This document shows, one piece after another, positions 7,073-15,276 of a DNA stretch of 64,000 bases. The translations under genes were made by a program, and so were the position numbers. Every line of letters begins with the position of its first letter. Within the stretch, counting starts at the first letter, position 1. Source of the stretch: Klenkia sesuvii (GTDB taxonomy: Bacteria > Actinomycetota > Actinomycetes > Mycobacteriales > Geodermatophilaceae); the NCBI RefSeq assembly GCF_037083825.1, contig NZ_JBAPLU010000022.1, forward strand, positions 1 to 64,000, written 5' to 3'. The notes beneath the pieces are model-generated. The model did no database searches, had not been told where the DNA came from, and saw only the letters and a list, made by a program, of their open reading frames with translations.

Positions 7073-8433
7073 AGCGCCACCTCGCCGTCGGCCAGCACGG
7101 CGACCAGGTCGCGGTCGTGGGTCACCGTGCACACCGCGCACCCGGCGGCCCGCTGCTCGGCCAGCAGGGTGACCAGCTCCCGCCAGGTGGCGGCGTCCTG
7201 CCCGAAGGTGGGCTCGTCGAGCACCAGCACGTGCGGGGCGGTGGCCAGGGCGGTGGCCACGGACAGCCGGCGTTGCTGCCCGCCCGACAGCGTGTAGGGG
7301 TTGACCTCGGCGAACGGGGCGAGACCGAGCCGCTCGAGCAGCTCCTGCGCCCGGGCCCGCGCGGTGGCCGACCCCGACCCGCTGCGCAACGGGCCCAGCT
7401 CGAGCTCGTCGCGCAGCCGGCCGGTCAGGAACTGGTGCTCGGGCTGCTGGAAGACGGTGCCGATGCGGGTCACCAGGTCCCCGGCCCGCCAGCGGTGCGG
7501 ACGACGCTCGCCGCGCACGGCCAACGCCGCCGACGCCAGCACCGCCCCCGTGGTGGGTGCCCGCAGACCGGCCAGCAGCAACGCCAGGGTGGACTTGCCC
7601 GTGCCGTTCGGGCCGGTGACCGCGGTGACCCGCCCGGCGGGGAGGCCGACGTCGACCGGTGCCAGGGCGGGCGTCGTCGTCCCCCGGTAGGTGAACCCGG
7701 CACGCTCGGCGACCAGCACCCCACCGTCCGCACCGGTCCCCGTCACGGCGGGGGGAGGGGGCAGCGACAGGCCGGCGGCGCGGGGGGCCGGCGCCCAGTC
7801 GGCCGCGTGCTCGACCAGCCCGCCGGCGTGCACCTCGACCACCCGGTCCACCAGCGGCAGCCAGGGGGCGGCGTCGTGGTCGACCACCAGCAGCGTCGTC
7901 GCCCGGTCGGCGACGGCCCGCCCGACCGCCTCCCGGACGACGACGGCGCCGTCCGGGTCGAGCTGGGCGGTCGGCTCGTCGAGCAGCAGGAGGCCCGGAC
8001 GGCGGGCCAGCGCCCCGGCGAGCACCAGCCGCTGCTTCTCCCCGCCCGACAGCGCCTGGGTGGCCCGGTCCCGGTCGTGGCGCCAGCCGACCGCGGCCAG
8101 CGCGGCGTCGACCCGCGGCCAGATCTCGGCCGGCGGGAGCCCGGCGTTCTCCAGCCCGAACGCGACGTCGTCCCCGGCGCGGGTCATGACCAGCTGCGCG
8201 TCGGGGTCCTGCATGAGCAACCCGAACCGGTCGCGGGCCGCGCGCGGGGGTGCGCCGTCCACCGTGAGCTCGCCGGTGACCTCGGCGGCCTCGGGGTCCA
8301 GCAGCCCGGCGAGCGCGGCGAACAACGTGGACTTCCCGGCACCCGACGCCCCGGTGACCAGCACGCGCTCACCGGGCTCGACCCGCAGGTCGACGTCGGT
8401 CAGCGCCCAGGCCAGCCGGGAGGCGTGCCGCAC
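7069..8433 (-). CDS. ykoD: ECF transporter fused double ATPase (YkoD type)
   Basis: A 454-residue protein with two ABC ATPase domains in tandem. Domain 1 has Walker A GASGAGKST, signature ALSGGEKQRL and Walker B LLLLDEPTAQLD. Domain 2 has Walker A GPNGTGKST, Q-loop FQQPEHQF, signature TLSGGQQRRLS and Walker B VLVLDEPTFGQD. Fused A1A2 energy-coupling ATPases are typical of YkoD. The only common start codon in frame, GTG 8433, cuts into the first beta strand: upstream codons read ARVLARGLA, which looks like genuine N-terminal sequence. A CTG or other rare start is possible. It sits between and overlaps the membrane subunit genes. Confidence 0.9.
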   Translation of the reverse strand: MRHASRLAWALTDVDLRVEPGERVLVTGASGAGKSTLFAALAGLLDPEAAEVTGELTVDGAPPRAARDRFGLLMQDPDAQLVMTRAGDDVAFGLENAGLPPAEIWPRVDAALAAVGWRHDRDRATQALSGGEKQRLVLAGALARRPGLLLLDEPTAQLDPDGAVVVREAVGRAVADRATTLLVVDHDAAPWLPLVDRVVEVHAGGLVEHAADWAPAPRAAGLSLPPPPAVTGTGADGGVLVAERAGFTYRGTTTPALAPVDVGLPAGRVTAVTGPNGTGKSTLALLLAGLRAPTTGAVLASAALAVRGERRPHRWRAGDLVTRIGTVFQQPEHQFLTGRLRDELELGPLRSGSGSATARARAQELLERLGLAPFAEVNPYTLSGGQQRRLSVATALATAPHVLVLDEPTFGQDAATWRELVTLLAEQRAAGCAVCTVTHDRDLVAVLADGEVAL

Positions 8434-8488
8434 CGCCAGCCCGCGGGCCAGGACCCGGGCCGGCCGGCCGCCGTGCGCCGGGCCGTGC

Positions 8489-9070
8489 TCAGACGCGGCT
8501 GCGCCCGGCGGCGAAGGCGCTCAGCGCACCGGTGCGGGCCAGGGCTCGCACCAGCAGCAGCCCGAGGACCCCGGCGATCAGCACGCTGCTGACCACGGTG
8601 AGCAGGGTGTAGGGCACCTTGACCGACCAGAACCCCACCTCGGGGTAGTAGATCGTCATGTCCAGCACCGAGGTGGACAGGCCCGCGGTGACCCCGGCCA
8701 GCACGGCGGTGGCCCAGCCGAAGGTGCGGTAGCGGGTGAGCGCGAAGCCCAGCTCGGCGCCCAGGCCCTGCACCAGCCCGTAGACCACGATGATCCCGCC
8801 GTAGGGCGAGGCCAGCAGGCTCACGGCGGCGGCCAGGGTGGAGGCGAACGTGGCCGCCCCCGGCTTGCGGACCAGCAACCCGGCGACCACGCCCGGGAGC
8901 AGGTAGACGCCGTTCATGATGCCGCTCACCGGGGGCACCAGGGCCACCGCGGAGTTCAGCAGGTTCCAGACGATGAAGACGACGCCGAAGGCCACGCCGA
9001 GGACGGCGGTGGTGACGATGTCGACGGTGCGCCAACGGGTGGTGCTCACGGTGCGGTCCTGCACGGACAC
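8489..9070 (-). CDS. ykoE: ECF transporter substrate-binding membrane subunit (YkoE type)
   Basis: A 193-residue membrane protein with about five to six spans (VTTAVLGVAFGVVFIVWNLL, YLLPGVVAGLLV, TLLTVVSSVLIAGVLGLLLV). The NSAVALVPPVSGIMNGVYLLPG stretch is typical of YkoE, the S component predicted to bind hydroxymethylpyrimidine or related thiamine precursors. It is the first gene after a TPP riboswitch and is followed by the fused ATPase and T component, giving a full YkoEDC importer. Expression should fall when thiamine pyrophosphate is abundant. The substrate is inferred from the riboswitch and family, not seen directly. Confidence 0.9.
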   Translation of the reverse strand: MSVQDRTVSTTRWRTVDIVTTAVLGVAFGVVFIVWNLLNSAVALVPPVSGIMNGVYLLPGVVAGLLVRKPGAATFASTLAAAVSLLASPYGGIIVVYGLVQGLGAELGFALTRYRTFGWATAVLAGVTAGLSTSVLDMTIYYPEVGFWSVKVPYTLLTVVSSVLIAGVLGLLLVRALARTGALSAFAAGRSRV

Positions 9071-9082
9071 GGTGCTGCTCCA

Positions 9083-9166
9083 GACTCCCTACGCCGGCAT
9101 GACCCGGTTCAGGTTCGAGGGTCTGCGGTTGCCCGCACTCTCAGCGCCGAGGCGCTCCCCTGTCGT
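9083..9166 (-). promoter_or_regulatory. TPP riboswitch (THI element)
   Basis: Read on the minus strand the segment shows the TPP aptamer core in order: GGGGAGC, a P3 stem, CTGAGAG, then ACCCTCGAACCTGA, CCGGGTCATGCCGGCGTAGGGAG. These are the THI-box consensus blocks that bind the pyrimidine and pyrophosphate of TPP. It ends about 13 nt before the YkoE-type start codon, so control is probably at translation initiation or by a compact terminator. Confidence 0.95.
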
Positions 9167-9245
9167 GTGTTCGGTTGTGCGGCCGATCGTACGCACGACC
9201 GCGTGCTGCCGTGCTCGGGCCCGCAGGACGACAGGACGGGCCCGG

Positions 9246-9677
9246 TCAGCGCAGCGGGTCGTGGTGCCGGACCCCGAGGTCGGACCACCGGGCGAAGTCG
9301 CCGTCGCGGCTGCACACGGTGAGCCCGTGCTCCATGGCCAGGGCCGCGAGGTGCGCGTCGGTCACGAGGCGAACAGACGAGTCGGCGCCCAGGAGCTGGT
9401 CGAGCAGGTCGAGGTGTCGCGGTCCGGCCTCGGGGATCCACACGTTGGGCCTGGACAGCCAGGACCGCACGGCCGCCAGCGCGGGACCGACCGGCATGGG
9501 GCGCGTCCAGATGCGCGCCTGACCGACGACGCGGACGAAACCGGTGAGCGACACCCACGGGAGTGCGACCCGTCCCGCGCCGACCAACTGGCCCTGCCAC
9601 CACGCACGGGCCGCGTCGTGACGCGGTGCCTGGCTCATGGTCGCCTCCACGAGCAGGTTCACGTCGACCAGGTTCAC
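9246..9677 (-). CDS. PIN-domain toxin (VapC family)
   Basis: A 143-residue PIN protein. The family signature is clear: NLVDVNLLVEA (first Asp), WVSLTGFVRV in the position of the second acidic helix, TDAHLAALAMEHG (third acidic pair) and SRDGDFARW (fourth). The VDVN start and SRDxDF end are the common pattern of one large actinobacterial VapC group with RNase activity. The second acidic site is not obvious (SLTGF rather than E-x-N), so a weaker active site is possible. The GTG start overlaps the antitoxin stop (GTGA). Confidence 0.85.
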   Translation of the reverse strand: MNLVDVNLLVEATMSQAPRHDAARAWWQGQLVGAGRVALPWVSLTGFVRVVGQARIWTRPMPVGPALAAVRSWLSRPNVWIPEAGPRHLDLLDQLLGADSSVRLVTDAHLAALAMEHGLTVCSRDGDFARWSDLGVRHHDPLR

Positions 9678-9931
9678 GACGGCGGAAGGGCGCGACGGTC
9701 GTCCTCGTCGTCCAGGATGTCGGACCAGGTGCTCGGGTCGGGCACTGCCGGTGGGCCGGAGTCCCAGGTCGGCGCCTGGTAGTCGTCCCCACCTGGAGGG
9801 GCGGCATCGATCGCCCCGAGTCCGGCCCGCAGCAGGTCGTTGACCTCCTGACGGAGCTTCGTGCCCCGACGGGACAGTCGCTGCGCCAGGGCAGCCGCGA
9901 CGTCGTCGTCCAGGGTCAACGTGGTACGCAC
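9674..9931 (-). CDS. VapB-type ribbon-helix-helix antitoxin
   Basis: An 85-residue protein that starts RTTLTLDDDVAAALAQRLSRRGTKLRQEVNDLLRAGL, the standard VapB ribbon-helix-helix with the TLDDDVA motif. Its C-terminal half is acidic and ends in WSDILDDEDDR, suited to wrapping the PIN toxin. GTG 9931 is the start, placing the fold at residue 2. It is the first gene of a two-gene unit with the PIN toxin and sits right behind a pair of palindromes that should be its operator. Confidence 0.85.
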   Translation of the reverse strand: MRTTLTLDDDVAAALAQRLSRRGTKLRQEVNDLLRAGLGAIDAAPPGGDDYQAPTWDSGPPAVPDPSTWSDILDDEDDRRALPPS

Positions 9932-9970
9932 ATCATGATGCTAGGTCTGCACGATCAACGCATCAAGATG
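9931..9970. promoter_or_regulatory. Candidate VapB operator (two related palindromes)
   Basis: CATCATGATG (9931-9940) is a perfect 10-bp palindrome touching the antitoxin start codon, and the related CATCAAGATG (9961-9970) follows 20 nt further out, on the same helix face. Two half-matching sites at this spacing suit cooperative binding by dimeric VapB. The divergent reductase gene starts about 65 nt away and could be influenced. Confidence 0.55.
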
Positions 9971-10034
9971 CACGACCGGGGCTGCCTGGTAGAGATCTCG
10001 TAAGACGTACTCACCGGTAGTGGAGGAGCAGGCA

Positions 10035-10793
10035 ATGGCGCAGGCGCAGCGGACGGCGATCGTGACGGGTGCGGCCCGGGGCATCGGGGCGGCGATCGCC
10101 ACCCGGCTGGCCGCCGACGGCATGTCGGTAGCGGTGCTCGACCTCGACGAGGGCGCCTGTGGCGGCACCGTCGAGAAGATCAAGGCCGCCGGTGGTGACG
10201 CGATCGCGGTGGGCGCGAACGTGGCCGACGAGGCCAGCGTGACCGCCGCCGTCGACCGGGTCGCCGAGGAGCTGGGCGGCCCCACCGTGCTGGTGAACAA
10301 CGCCGGCATCACCCGGGACAACCTGCTGTTCAAGATGAGCGTCGACGACTGGGACGCGGTCCTGGGCGTGCACCTGCGCGGCGCCTTCCTCATGAGCAAG
10401 GCCGCCCAGAAGCACATGGTCAGCGCCGAGTGGGGCCGCATCGTCAACCTGTCCAGCGTCTCGGCGCTGGGCAACCGCGGCCAGGTCAACTACTCGGCGG
10501 CCAAGGCCGGCATGCAGGGCTTCACCAAGACCCTGGCCATCGAGCTGGGCCGCTACAACGTCACCGCGAACGCGATCGCCCCCGGTTTCATCGAGACCGA
10601 GATGACCGCGGCCACCGCCGAGCGGGTGGGCGTGCCCTTCGAGGACTTCAAGAAGATGGCCGCCAAGGAGATCCCGGTCGCCCGGGTCGGCCAGCCCGAG
10701 GACATCGCGCACACCGTGTCGTTCCTGACCAGCGAGGGCGCGGGCTTCGTCTCGGGCCAGGTCATCTACGTCGCCGGCGGCCCGCGCGCCTGA
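10035..10793 (+). CDS. fabG: 3-oxoacyl-ACP reductase-like SDR (FabG family)
   Basis: A 252-residue short-chain dehydrogenase. The NADPH-binding loop is VTGAARGIGAAIA, the strand-4 motif NNAGI, and the catalytic set S-Y-K is visible in NLSSVSALGNRGQVNYSAAKAGMQG. The C-terminal GAGFVSGQVIYVAGG is typical of FabG. It reduces a 3-ketoacyl thioester (ACP or CoA) to the 3-hydroxy form; it stands alone, so a role outside the main fatty acid operon is likely. ATG 10035 follows GGAGGA by eight bases and is preferred to the upstream GTG at 10020. Confidence 0.85.
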   Translation: MAQAQRTAIVTGAARGIGAAIATRLAADGMSVAVLDLDEGACGGTVEKIKAAGGDAIAVGANVADEASVTAAVDRVAEELGGPTVLVNNAGITRDNLLFKMSVDDWDAVLGVHLRGAFLMSKAAQKHMVSAEWGRIVNLSSVSALGNRGQVNYSAAKAGMQGFTKTLAIELGRYNVTANAIAPGFIETEMTAATAERVGVPFEDFKKMAAKEIPVARVGQPEDIAHTVSFLTSEGAGFVSGQVIYVAGGPRA

Positions 10794-10802
10794 CCTCCTC
10801 GT

Positions 10803-10831
10803 CCGCAGGTGGGACCCGCTCCCACCTGCGG
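10803..10831. terminator. Hairpin terminator after the FabG-like gene
   Basis: A perfect 12-bp stem, CCGCAGGTGGGA at 10803-10814 with its complement at 10820-10831, has a 5-nt loop and begins 9 nt after the stop codon. No T-run follows, as is usual in very GC-rich actinomycetes. Confidence 0.75.
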
Positions 10832-10950
10832 ATGGTTGGGCGCCGTCCCCCCGCGGGTACCGGCGTCGCAGAGAATTCGGGCTGGAGACCACGGCCGGGA
10901 CGTCACCGCCAGGCCAGCAGGGCCGGCGGAACCCGACCGGGGAGCTGCCC

Positions 10951-11676
10951 ATGCCGTTCGACTGCACCGCCGAGTCCCAGCACTTCGGGTGCTCCCTGGG
11001 CCTGGTCCTGCGCCAGTACGCCCAGGAGCTCGACTGGGCCCGCGACGGCGTGGTGGAGCTGGGCACCGGGGACGCCTCTGCGGTGGCCGGCGTGGTCGCC
11101 GGCATGCCGGGCCTGCGGGTGCGGTCGTGGGACGTCGACGGCGAGTCGGTGGTCGCCGCCCGCGGCACCATCGCCGAGCACGGGGTGGCCGACCGCTACA
11201 CCGTCGAGCACGGCGACTTCTTCGCCGGCAGCGCTGGCAGCCCGGCCCGCACCGTGGTCACCAACCCGCCCTACCTGCCCGCGCCCGACGGCGACCTCGA
11301 GCTGCCCGGGCTCTGGGGCGGGGAGGACGGCAACGCGTTGCTGGTGCGGCTGCTCGACGGCCCGTGGGAGCACGTGGTGGCCGCCGTCGCCAGCTACGCC
11401 GACCCGGTGGGCACCCTCGCGGCCGCCGCCGACGCCGGGTACCGGGTGACCAGCTTCCTGGCGATGCCGCTGGAGCTCGGTCACTACAGCCGCGAGCCCA
11501 AGGTGCTGCACCGCATCCGCGAGCTGGTGGACGCCGGCCGGGGCTGGGCCGACGAGGACTCCTACATGGTGGCCGTGGCGCTGTTCACCCGGTCGCCGCT
11601 GCTGCCCGGTGACCGCTCGGCCGAGCTGGCCGGCGCCCTGCAGCTACCGGTCGTCCCGGCCCTCGCCGCCGCCTGA
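10951..11676 (+). CDS. Class I SAM-dependent methyltransferase (N-methyltransferase, PrmC/small-domain type)
   Basis: A 241-residue Rossmann methyltransferase. Motif I is VVELGTGDASAV (the usual ExGxGxG in a relaxed form), motif II acidic residue in SWDVDGES, and the catalytic motif IV is VVTNPPYLP, the NPPY signature of enzymes that methylate an amide, amine or base nitrogen. A PrmC-like glutamine or a nucleobase target is possible; the N-terminal helical domain of PrmC is missing. It ends in a tail overlapping the convergent acetyltransferase gene by 33 nt. The target is unknown. Confidence 0.7.
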   Translation: MPFDCTAESQHFGCSLGLVLRQYAQELDWARDGVVELGTGDASAVAGVVAGMPGLRVRSWDVDGESVVAARGTIAEHGVADRYTVEHGDFFAGSAGSPARTVVTNPPYLPAPDGDLELPGLWGGEDGNALLVRLLDGPWEHVVAAVASYADPVGTLAAAADAGYRVTSFLAMPLELGHYSREPKVLHRIRELVDAGRGWADEDSYMVAVALFTRSPLLPGDRSAELAGALQLPVVPALAAA

Positions 11677-12270
11677 GGGGGACGCCGGCCGGCGGACCAT
11701 CGTCCAGACCGGCAGCTCGTGGTCGACGGCGGTGCGGGTGGCGTGGGTGACCGCGAAGCCGTGCCGCTGCGCCCAGGTGAGGGCCAGCCGGGTGTGGACG
11801 GTCAGGGCGGCCGGCGTCCCCTCGGCGTCGCACCGGTCCAGCACCGGCCGGCACACCGCAGCGGCCAGGCCGGCGTGCCGGCGGTCGGCCAGGGTGCCCA
11901 GGGCGACCAGCCGCCAGTGCGGCTCCGGGGGCAGGCCGAGCGCGCCGAGCCGTTCGCTGGCCAGCACCACCGGCTGCCGGCTGCCCAGCATCCGGGGCAG
12001 GTCGCGGTCGAGCACGGCCTGCAGGTCGTCGGCCACCGGCGGCGGGGACGGCGGCGTCCACACGGCCACGCAGGCGCCGTCGTCCGTCGTCCAGACCGAG
12101 TCGGTGTCCAGCCCCTGCAGCACGGCGAGCTCGCACCAGCGGTGCAGCCGCTGGGCTCGGCCGTCCTCGGGGAGGGCCCAGCCGGACCAGCGGTAGTCGG
12201 CCCAGGCGCGGGCCAGCGTGGCCGAGACCCGCGGGACGTCGGGGCGCTGCGCCGGGCGGACGTCGGTCAC
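11644..12270 (-). CDS. GNAT family N-acetyltransferase
   Basis: A 208-residue protein. The acetyl-CoA core is seen in WRLVALGTLADRRHAGLAAAVCRPVLDRC, where the R-x-x-G-x-A loop replaces the classic Q/RxxGxG/A, followed by the strand ALTVHTRLALTWAQRHGFAVTHATR. This matches actinobacterial GNAT proteins whose substrates are unknown. It starts with GTG 12270, overlapping the thioesterase stop (GTGA), so the two form an operon. Its C-terminal residues overlap the end of the methyltransferase gene on the other strand. Confidence 0.8.
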   Translation of the reverse strand: MTDVRPAQRPDVPRVSATLARAWADYRWSGWALPEDGRAQRLHRWCELAVLQGLDTDSVWTTDDGACVAVWTPPSPPPVADDLQAVLDRDLPRMLGSRQPVVLASERLGALGLPPEPHWRLVALGTLADRRHAGLAAAVCRPVLDRCDAEGTPAALTVHTRLALTWAQRHGFAVTHATRTAVDHELPVWTMVRRPASPSGGGEGRDDR

Positions 12271-12764
12271 GGCCGCAGGACCAGGATCGAGCTGGTGGCG
12301 GTGGCCAGCAGCCGGTCGTCGGCGTCGGTCAGGCGGGCCTCGGCCAGCGCGGTGCGCCCGCCGAGGTGGGTGACCGTGCCGGTGCAGCGGGCCAGGCCGG
12401 TGCGGGTGGTCATGGCGCGCAGGAACTTCACGGTGAGGTCGAGGCTCGTGTAGCCGACGCCGGCCGGGAGCATCGAGTGCACGGCGCAGCCGGTGGCGGA
12501 GTCGAGGATGGTCGCGTAGACGCCGCCGTGCACCGAACCGATCGGGTTGTAGTGGAACTCGGCCGGTTCGAGCGTGAACACGACCTTGCCCGGCTCGACG
12601 GACTCCAGGCCCATGCCCAGGGTCGACGCGATCGGGGCCGCGGGCAACCGGCCCTCGGCGATGCCGCGCAGCACGTCGATGCCGGCGCTGGTGCGCACCT
12701 CGGCGGCGGACTCCATCGGGTCGCCCCAGGTGTAGCTGCGCGCACGGGTCGGCTCTCCGGTCAT
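12267..12764 (-). CDS. PaaI-type acyl-CoA thioesterase (hotdog fold)
   Basis: A 165-residue hotdog protein. The PaaI family signature is NPIGSVHGGVYATILDSATGCAVHSML: the HGG turn with the catalytic acidic residue in LDSA. Then come the strands YTSLDLTVKFLRAM and LARCTGTVTHLGGRTALAEARL. It should hydrolyse acyl- or aryl-CoA thioesters in the cytoplasm. ATG 12764 was chosen; the longer reading adds nine residues outside the fold. It is the first gene of an operon with the GNAT protein. Confidence 0.85.
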   Translation of the reverse strand: MTGEPTRARSYTWGDPMESAAEVRTSAGIDVLRGIAEGRLPAAPIASTLGMGLESVEPGKVVFTLEPAEFHYNPIGSVHGGVYATILDSATGCAVHSMLPAGVGYTSLDLTVKFLRAMTTRTGLARCTGTVTHLGGRTALAEARLTDADDRLLATATSSILVLRP

Positions 12765-12794
12765 GCCGGCGAAGCTAGCCCAGCGCACGCCGGA

Positions 12795-12826
12795 GGCCGG
12801 GGCCCGCCCCGTGACGGGCCCCGGCC
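12795..12826 (-). terminator. Terminator of the four-module repeat protein gene
   Basis: A perfect 12-bp stem (GGCCGGGGCCCG at 12795-12806, complement at 12815-12826) with an 8-nt loop begins 20 nt beyond the stop codon of the repeat protein gene on the minus strand. It also separates that gene from the thioesterase operon read in the same direction. Confidence 0.8.
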
Positions 12827-12845
12827 GGCGTGGCTGGTCAGCAGG

Positions 12846-15140
12846 TCAGCGGTGCGACCCGACCAGCTCGACGAGCCAGCTCGTGGCCGAGCCGTGGGCG
12901 GAGCCGCCCTCGGCGTCGGCCTGCGAGCCGGTCAGGTTGCCCGAGTTCGCACCGGTGGCGGAGTGGTTGCTGCCGCCGGTGCCGGAGGCGTCCCCACCCT
13001 GCGGGGACCCGCCGGTCGGGTCGTTGCTGTGCTCGACGCTGCCGCCCTGCCCACCGGTGGCGTCCTGGTGGACGCTGCCGGAGGAGCCGTCCGCGGTGGC
13101 GGTGCCGTCGCCGGCGTCGGAGCTCCACCCACCGTGGCCCCAGCTGTGCACGGTGCCCGAACCGGTGCCCTGGTCGGCGTCGCTGCGGGCGTCGGCGTCG
13201 TTGCCGCCGCTGCTGCCGTTGTTCGTGGCGTCCCCCGCGGTGCCCCCGGTGGCGTCGCCGCTGTTCCTGGCGTCGCCACCGGTGGCCGAGGCGTCGCCGC
13301 CCCGACCGGAGGCGTCGTCCTCGGAGGTGGCGGTCGCGCTGCCGGAGTCGACGTCGCTGCCGGCGTCCGCCGTGGCGTCGCCCCCGGTCACGGTGCTGGA
13401 GGTGTCACCACCGGACGTCCAGCTGCCGGTGAACCAGTCGTGGGCACCGCCGCCGCCGAGCGCCTCCCAGCTGTCCCACCCGCGGGGGTGCGAGCTGGCG
13501 GTGCCGGTGGCGTCCCCACCCTGGGCGTCGGCGGACGACCCGGTGGCGTTGCCGCTGTTCGCGCCGGTGGCCGAGGAGTTGTGGCCCCCCGTGCCCGAGG
13601 CGTCCCCGCCGTGCGGCGAGCCACCCGTCGGGTTGTTGGAGTGCTCGACGCTGCCGCCGTCCCCGCCGGTGGCGTCCTGGTGGAGGTCGCCGGAGGAGGC
13701 GTCGGAGCTCGCGTCGGAGTCGCCGAACACCGCGATGGAGAACGAGTAGGAGCGGTTGCCCCCGGTGCTGCCGTTGTTGGTCGCGCTGCCGGCGTCCCCG
13801 GCCGTGGCCGCACCGGTGTTGGTGGCGTCGCCGCCGGTGGCCGAGGCGTCCCCGCCGGTGCCCGAGGCGTCGTTGCCGGAGGTGGCCGTGGCCTGCCCGG
13901 AGTCGACGTCGTTGCCGGAGTTCGCCGTCCCGTCGCCACCGGTGGCGACCGAACCGGTCCCGTCGGCGGCGTGCTGCCCGTAGCCGGCGGCGGACTGCGC
14001 GGAGCCGGTGGCGTCACCGCCGGAGGCGTGCGCACCCGACCCGGTGGCGTTGCCGGAGTTCGACCCGGTGGCGGAGTGGTTGGCCCCGCCGCTGCCCGAG
14101 GCGTCCCCGCCCTGCGGCGAGCCACCCGCCGGGTTGTTGGAGTGCTCGACGCTGCCGCCGTCCCCGCCGGTGGCGTGCTGGTGGACGTCGCCGGAGGAGG
14201 CGTCGGACGAGGCGTTCGAGTCGCCGAACAGCGAGAGGGCGTAGGCGTGGGACTCGTTGCCGCCGGTGCTCCCGTTGTTGGTGGCCGACCCGCCCTCCCC
14301 GGCGGTGGCGTCGCCGCGGTTGGTGGCGTCGCCGCCGGTGGCCGAGGCGTCGCCGCCCTGACCCGAGGCGTCGTCGTCGGAGGTGGCGGTGGCCGCGCCG
14401 GAGGTGACGTCGTTGCCGGAGGTCGCGGTGCCGTCGCCGCCGGTGGCGGTGCTGTCGACGCCGTCACCGTCCGAGCCGCCGCCGTGACCCTGGGCGGACT
14501 CGCCCCGGGACGACGCGCCGCCGTCGGCCGAGCCGCCGTGGGCGCCGGCGGTCGACCCGGTGACGTTGCCGGTGCCGGCCCCGGTCACCGAGTCGTTCGC
14601 ACCGCCGGTGCCGGAGGCGTCGCCGCCGGCCGGGGAGCCGCCGGTCGGGTTGTTCGACCCCGTGACCGAGCCACCCTGGCCGCCGCTGGCGCCCTGGTGG
14701 ACGTCACCGGAGGAACCGGCGGCGGTCGCGGTGGAGTCCCCGCCGCCCTGCTGGCCACCGGTGCTGCTGACGGTTGCGGGCTGCTCCTGCTGCGGGGCCT
14801 CGGCGGTGGCCTGGTTGCCCCCGGTCGACCCGTTGTTCGTCGCGGTGCCGCCGTCGCCGGCGGTGGCCGCACCGCTGTTCGTGGCGTCGCCTCCCTGGGC
14901 GGAGGCGTCGCCGCCGGTGCCCGGGGCGTCGTCGTGCGAGGTGGCCGTGGCGTCCCCGGAGTCGACGTCGTTGCCGGAGTTCGCGGTGGCCTCGCCGCCG
15001 GTGACCACCGAGGTGACCGTGTCGGTGACGGGGGAGAGCGGGTGGGTGTCGTCGTCGGCGCTGGCGACTGCCTGGCCGAGCAGGAACATCCCGCCGGTCA
15101 TGGTCGCGACGGTCAACCCGTTGCGGATGTGTCGGTTCAC
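12846..15140 (-). CDS. Exported four-module Gly/Ser/Asp repeat protein
   Basis: A 764-residue secreted protein. A signal peptide (NRHIRNGLTVATMTGGMFLLGQAVASADDD, cut after ASA) is followed by four modules of about 150-170 residues at roughly 49-210, 233-385, 400-550 and 586-755. Each module repeats the order SGNDVDSG, ATATS-DDASG, GGDASATGGDATN, ATNNGS-GGN, SSGDVHQ, GGSVEHSNNP-GGSP and GGDASGTGG. No lysine or cysteine is present, and Asp is the main charge, so Ca2+ binding or a stacked beta structure is conceivable. There is no anchor motif. GTG 15140 gives a proper signal peptide. I do not recognise a named family; a surface or matrix role is inferred. Confidence 0.8.
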   Translation of the reverse strand: MNRHIRNGLTVATMTGGMFLLGQAVASADDDTHPLSPVTDTVTSVVTGGEATANSGNDVDSGDATATSHDDAPGTGGDASAQGGDATNSGAATAGDGGTATNNGSTGGNQATAEAPQQEQPATVSSTGGQQGGGDSTATAAGSSGDVHQGASGGQGGSVTGSNNPTGGSPAGGDASGTGGANDSVTGAGTGNVTGSTAGAHGGSADGGASSRGESAQGHGGGSDGDGVDSTATGGDGTATSGNDVTSGAATATSDDDASGQGGDASATGGDATNRGDATAGEGGSATNNGSTGGNESHAYALSLFGDSNASSDASSGDVHQHATGGDGGSVEHSNNPAGGSPQGGDASGSGGANHSATGSNSGNATGSGAHASGGDATGSAQSAAGYGQHAADGTGSVATGGDGTANSGNDVDSGQATATSGNDASGTGGDASATGGDATNTGAATAGDAGSATNNGSTGGNRSYSFSIAVFGDSDASSDASSGDLHQDATGGDGGSVEHSNNPTGGSPHGGDASGTGGHNSSATGANSGNATGSSADAQGGDATGTASSHPRGWDSWEALGGGGAHDWFTGSWTSGGDTSSTVTGGDATADAGSDVDSGSATATSEDDASGRGGDASATGGDARNSGDATGGTAGDATNNGSSGGNDADARSDADQGTGSGTVHSWGHGGWSSDAGDGTATADGSSGSVHQDATGGQGGSVEHSNDPTGGSPQGGDASGTGGSNHSATGANSGNLTGSQADAEGGSAHGSATSWLVELVGSHR

Positions 15141-15276
15141 GATCTGTCCTTCCGTCCGCGCTGCTGCGCGGTGTCCGTGAGGTCGCAACCGGCCGTCGGT
15201 GGCCGGGTGCGTTCGTGCGGACGGATCACGACCGGGTCGGGTCCTGGTGGACACCGGAGCCTGGCCGCGCGGGAGG

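Noticed and set aside
12932..15180. Several open frames on both strands across the four-module repeat gene
   Set aside because: The repetitive GC-rich sequence keeps all frames open. Only the chosen minus frame has a signal peptide, conserved modules, an initiation region and a terminator.
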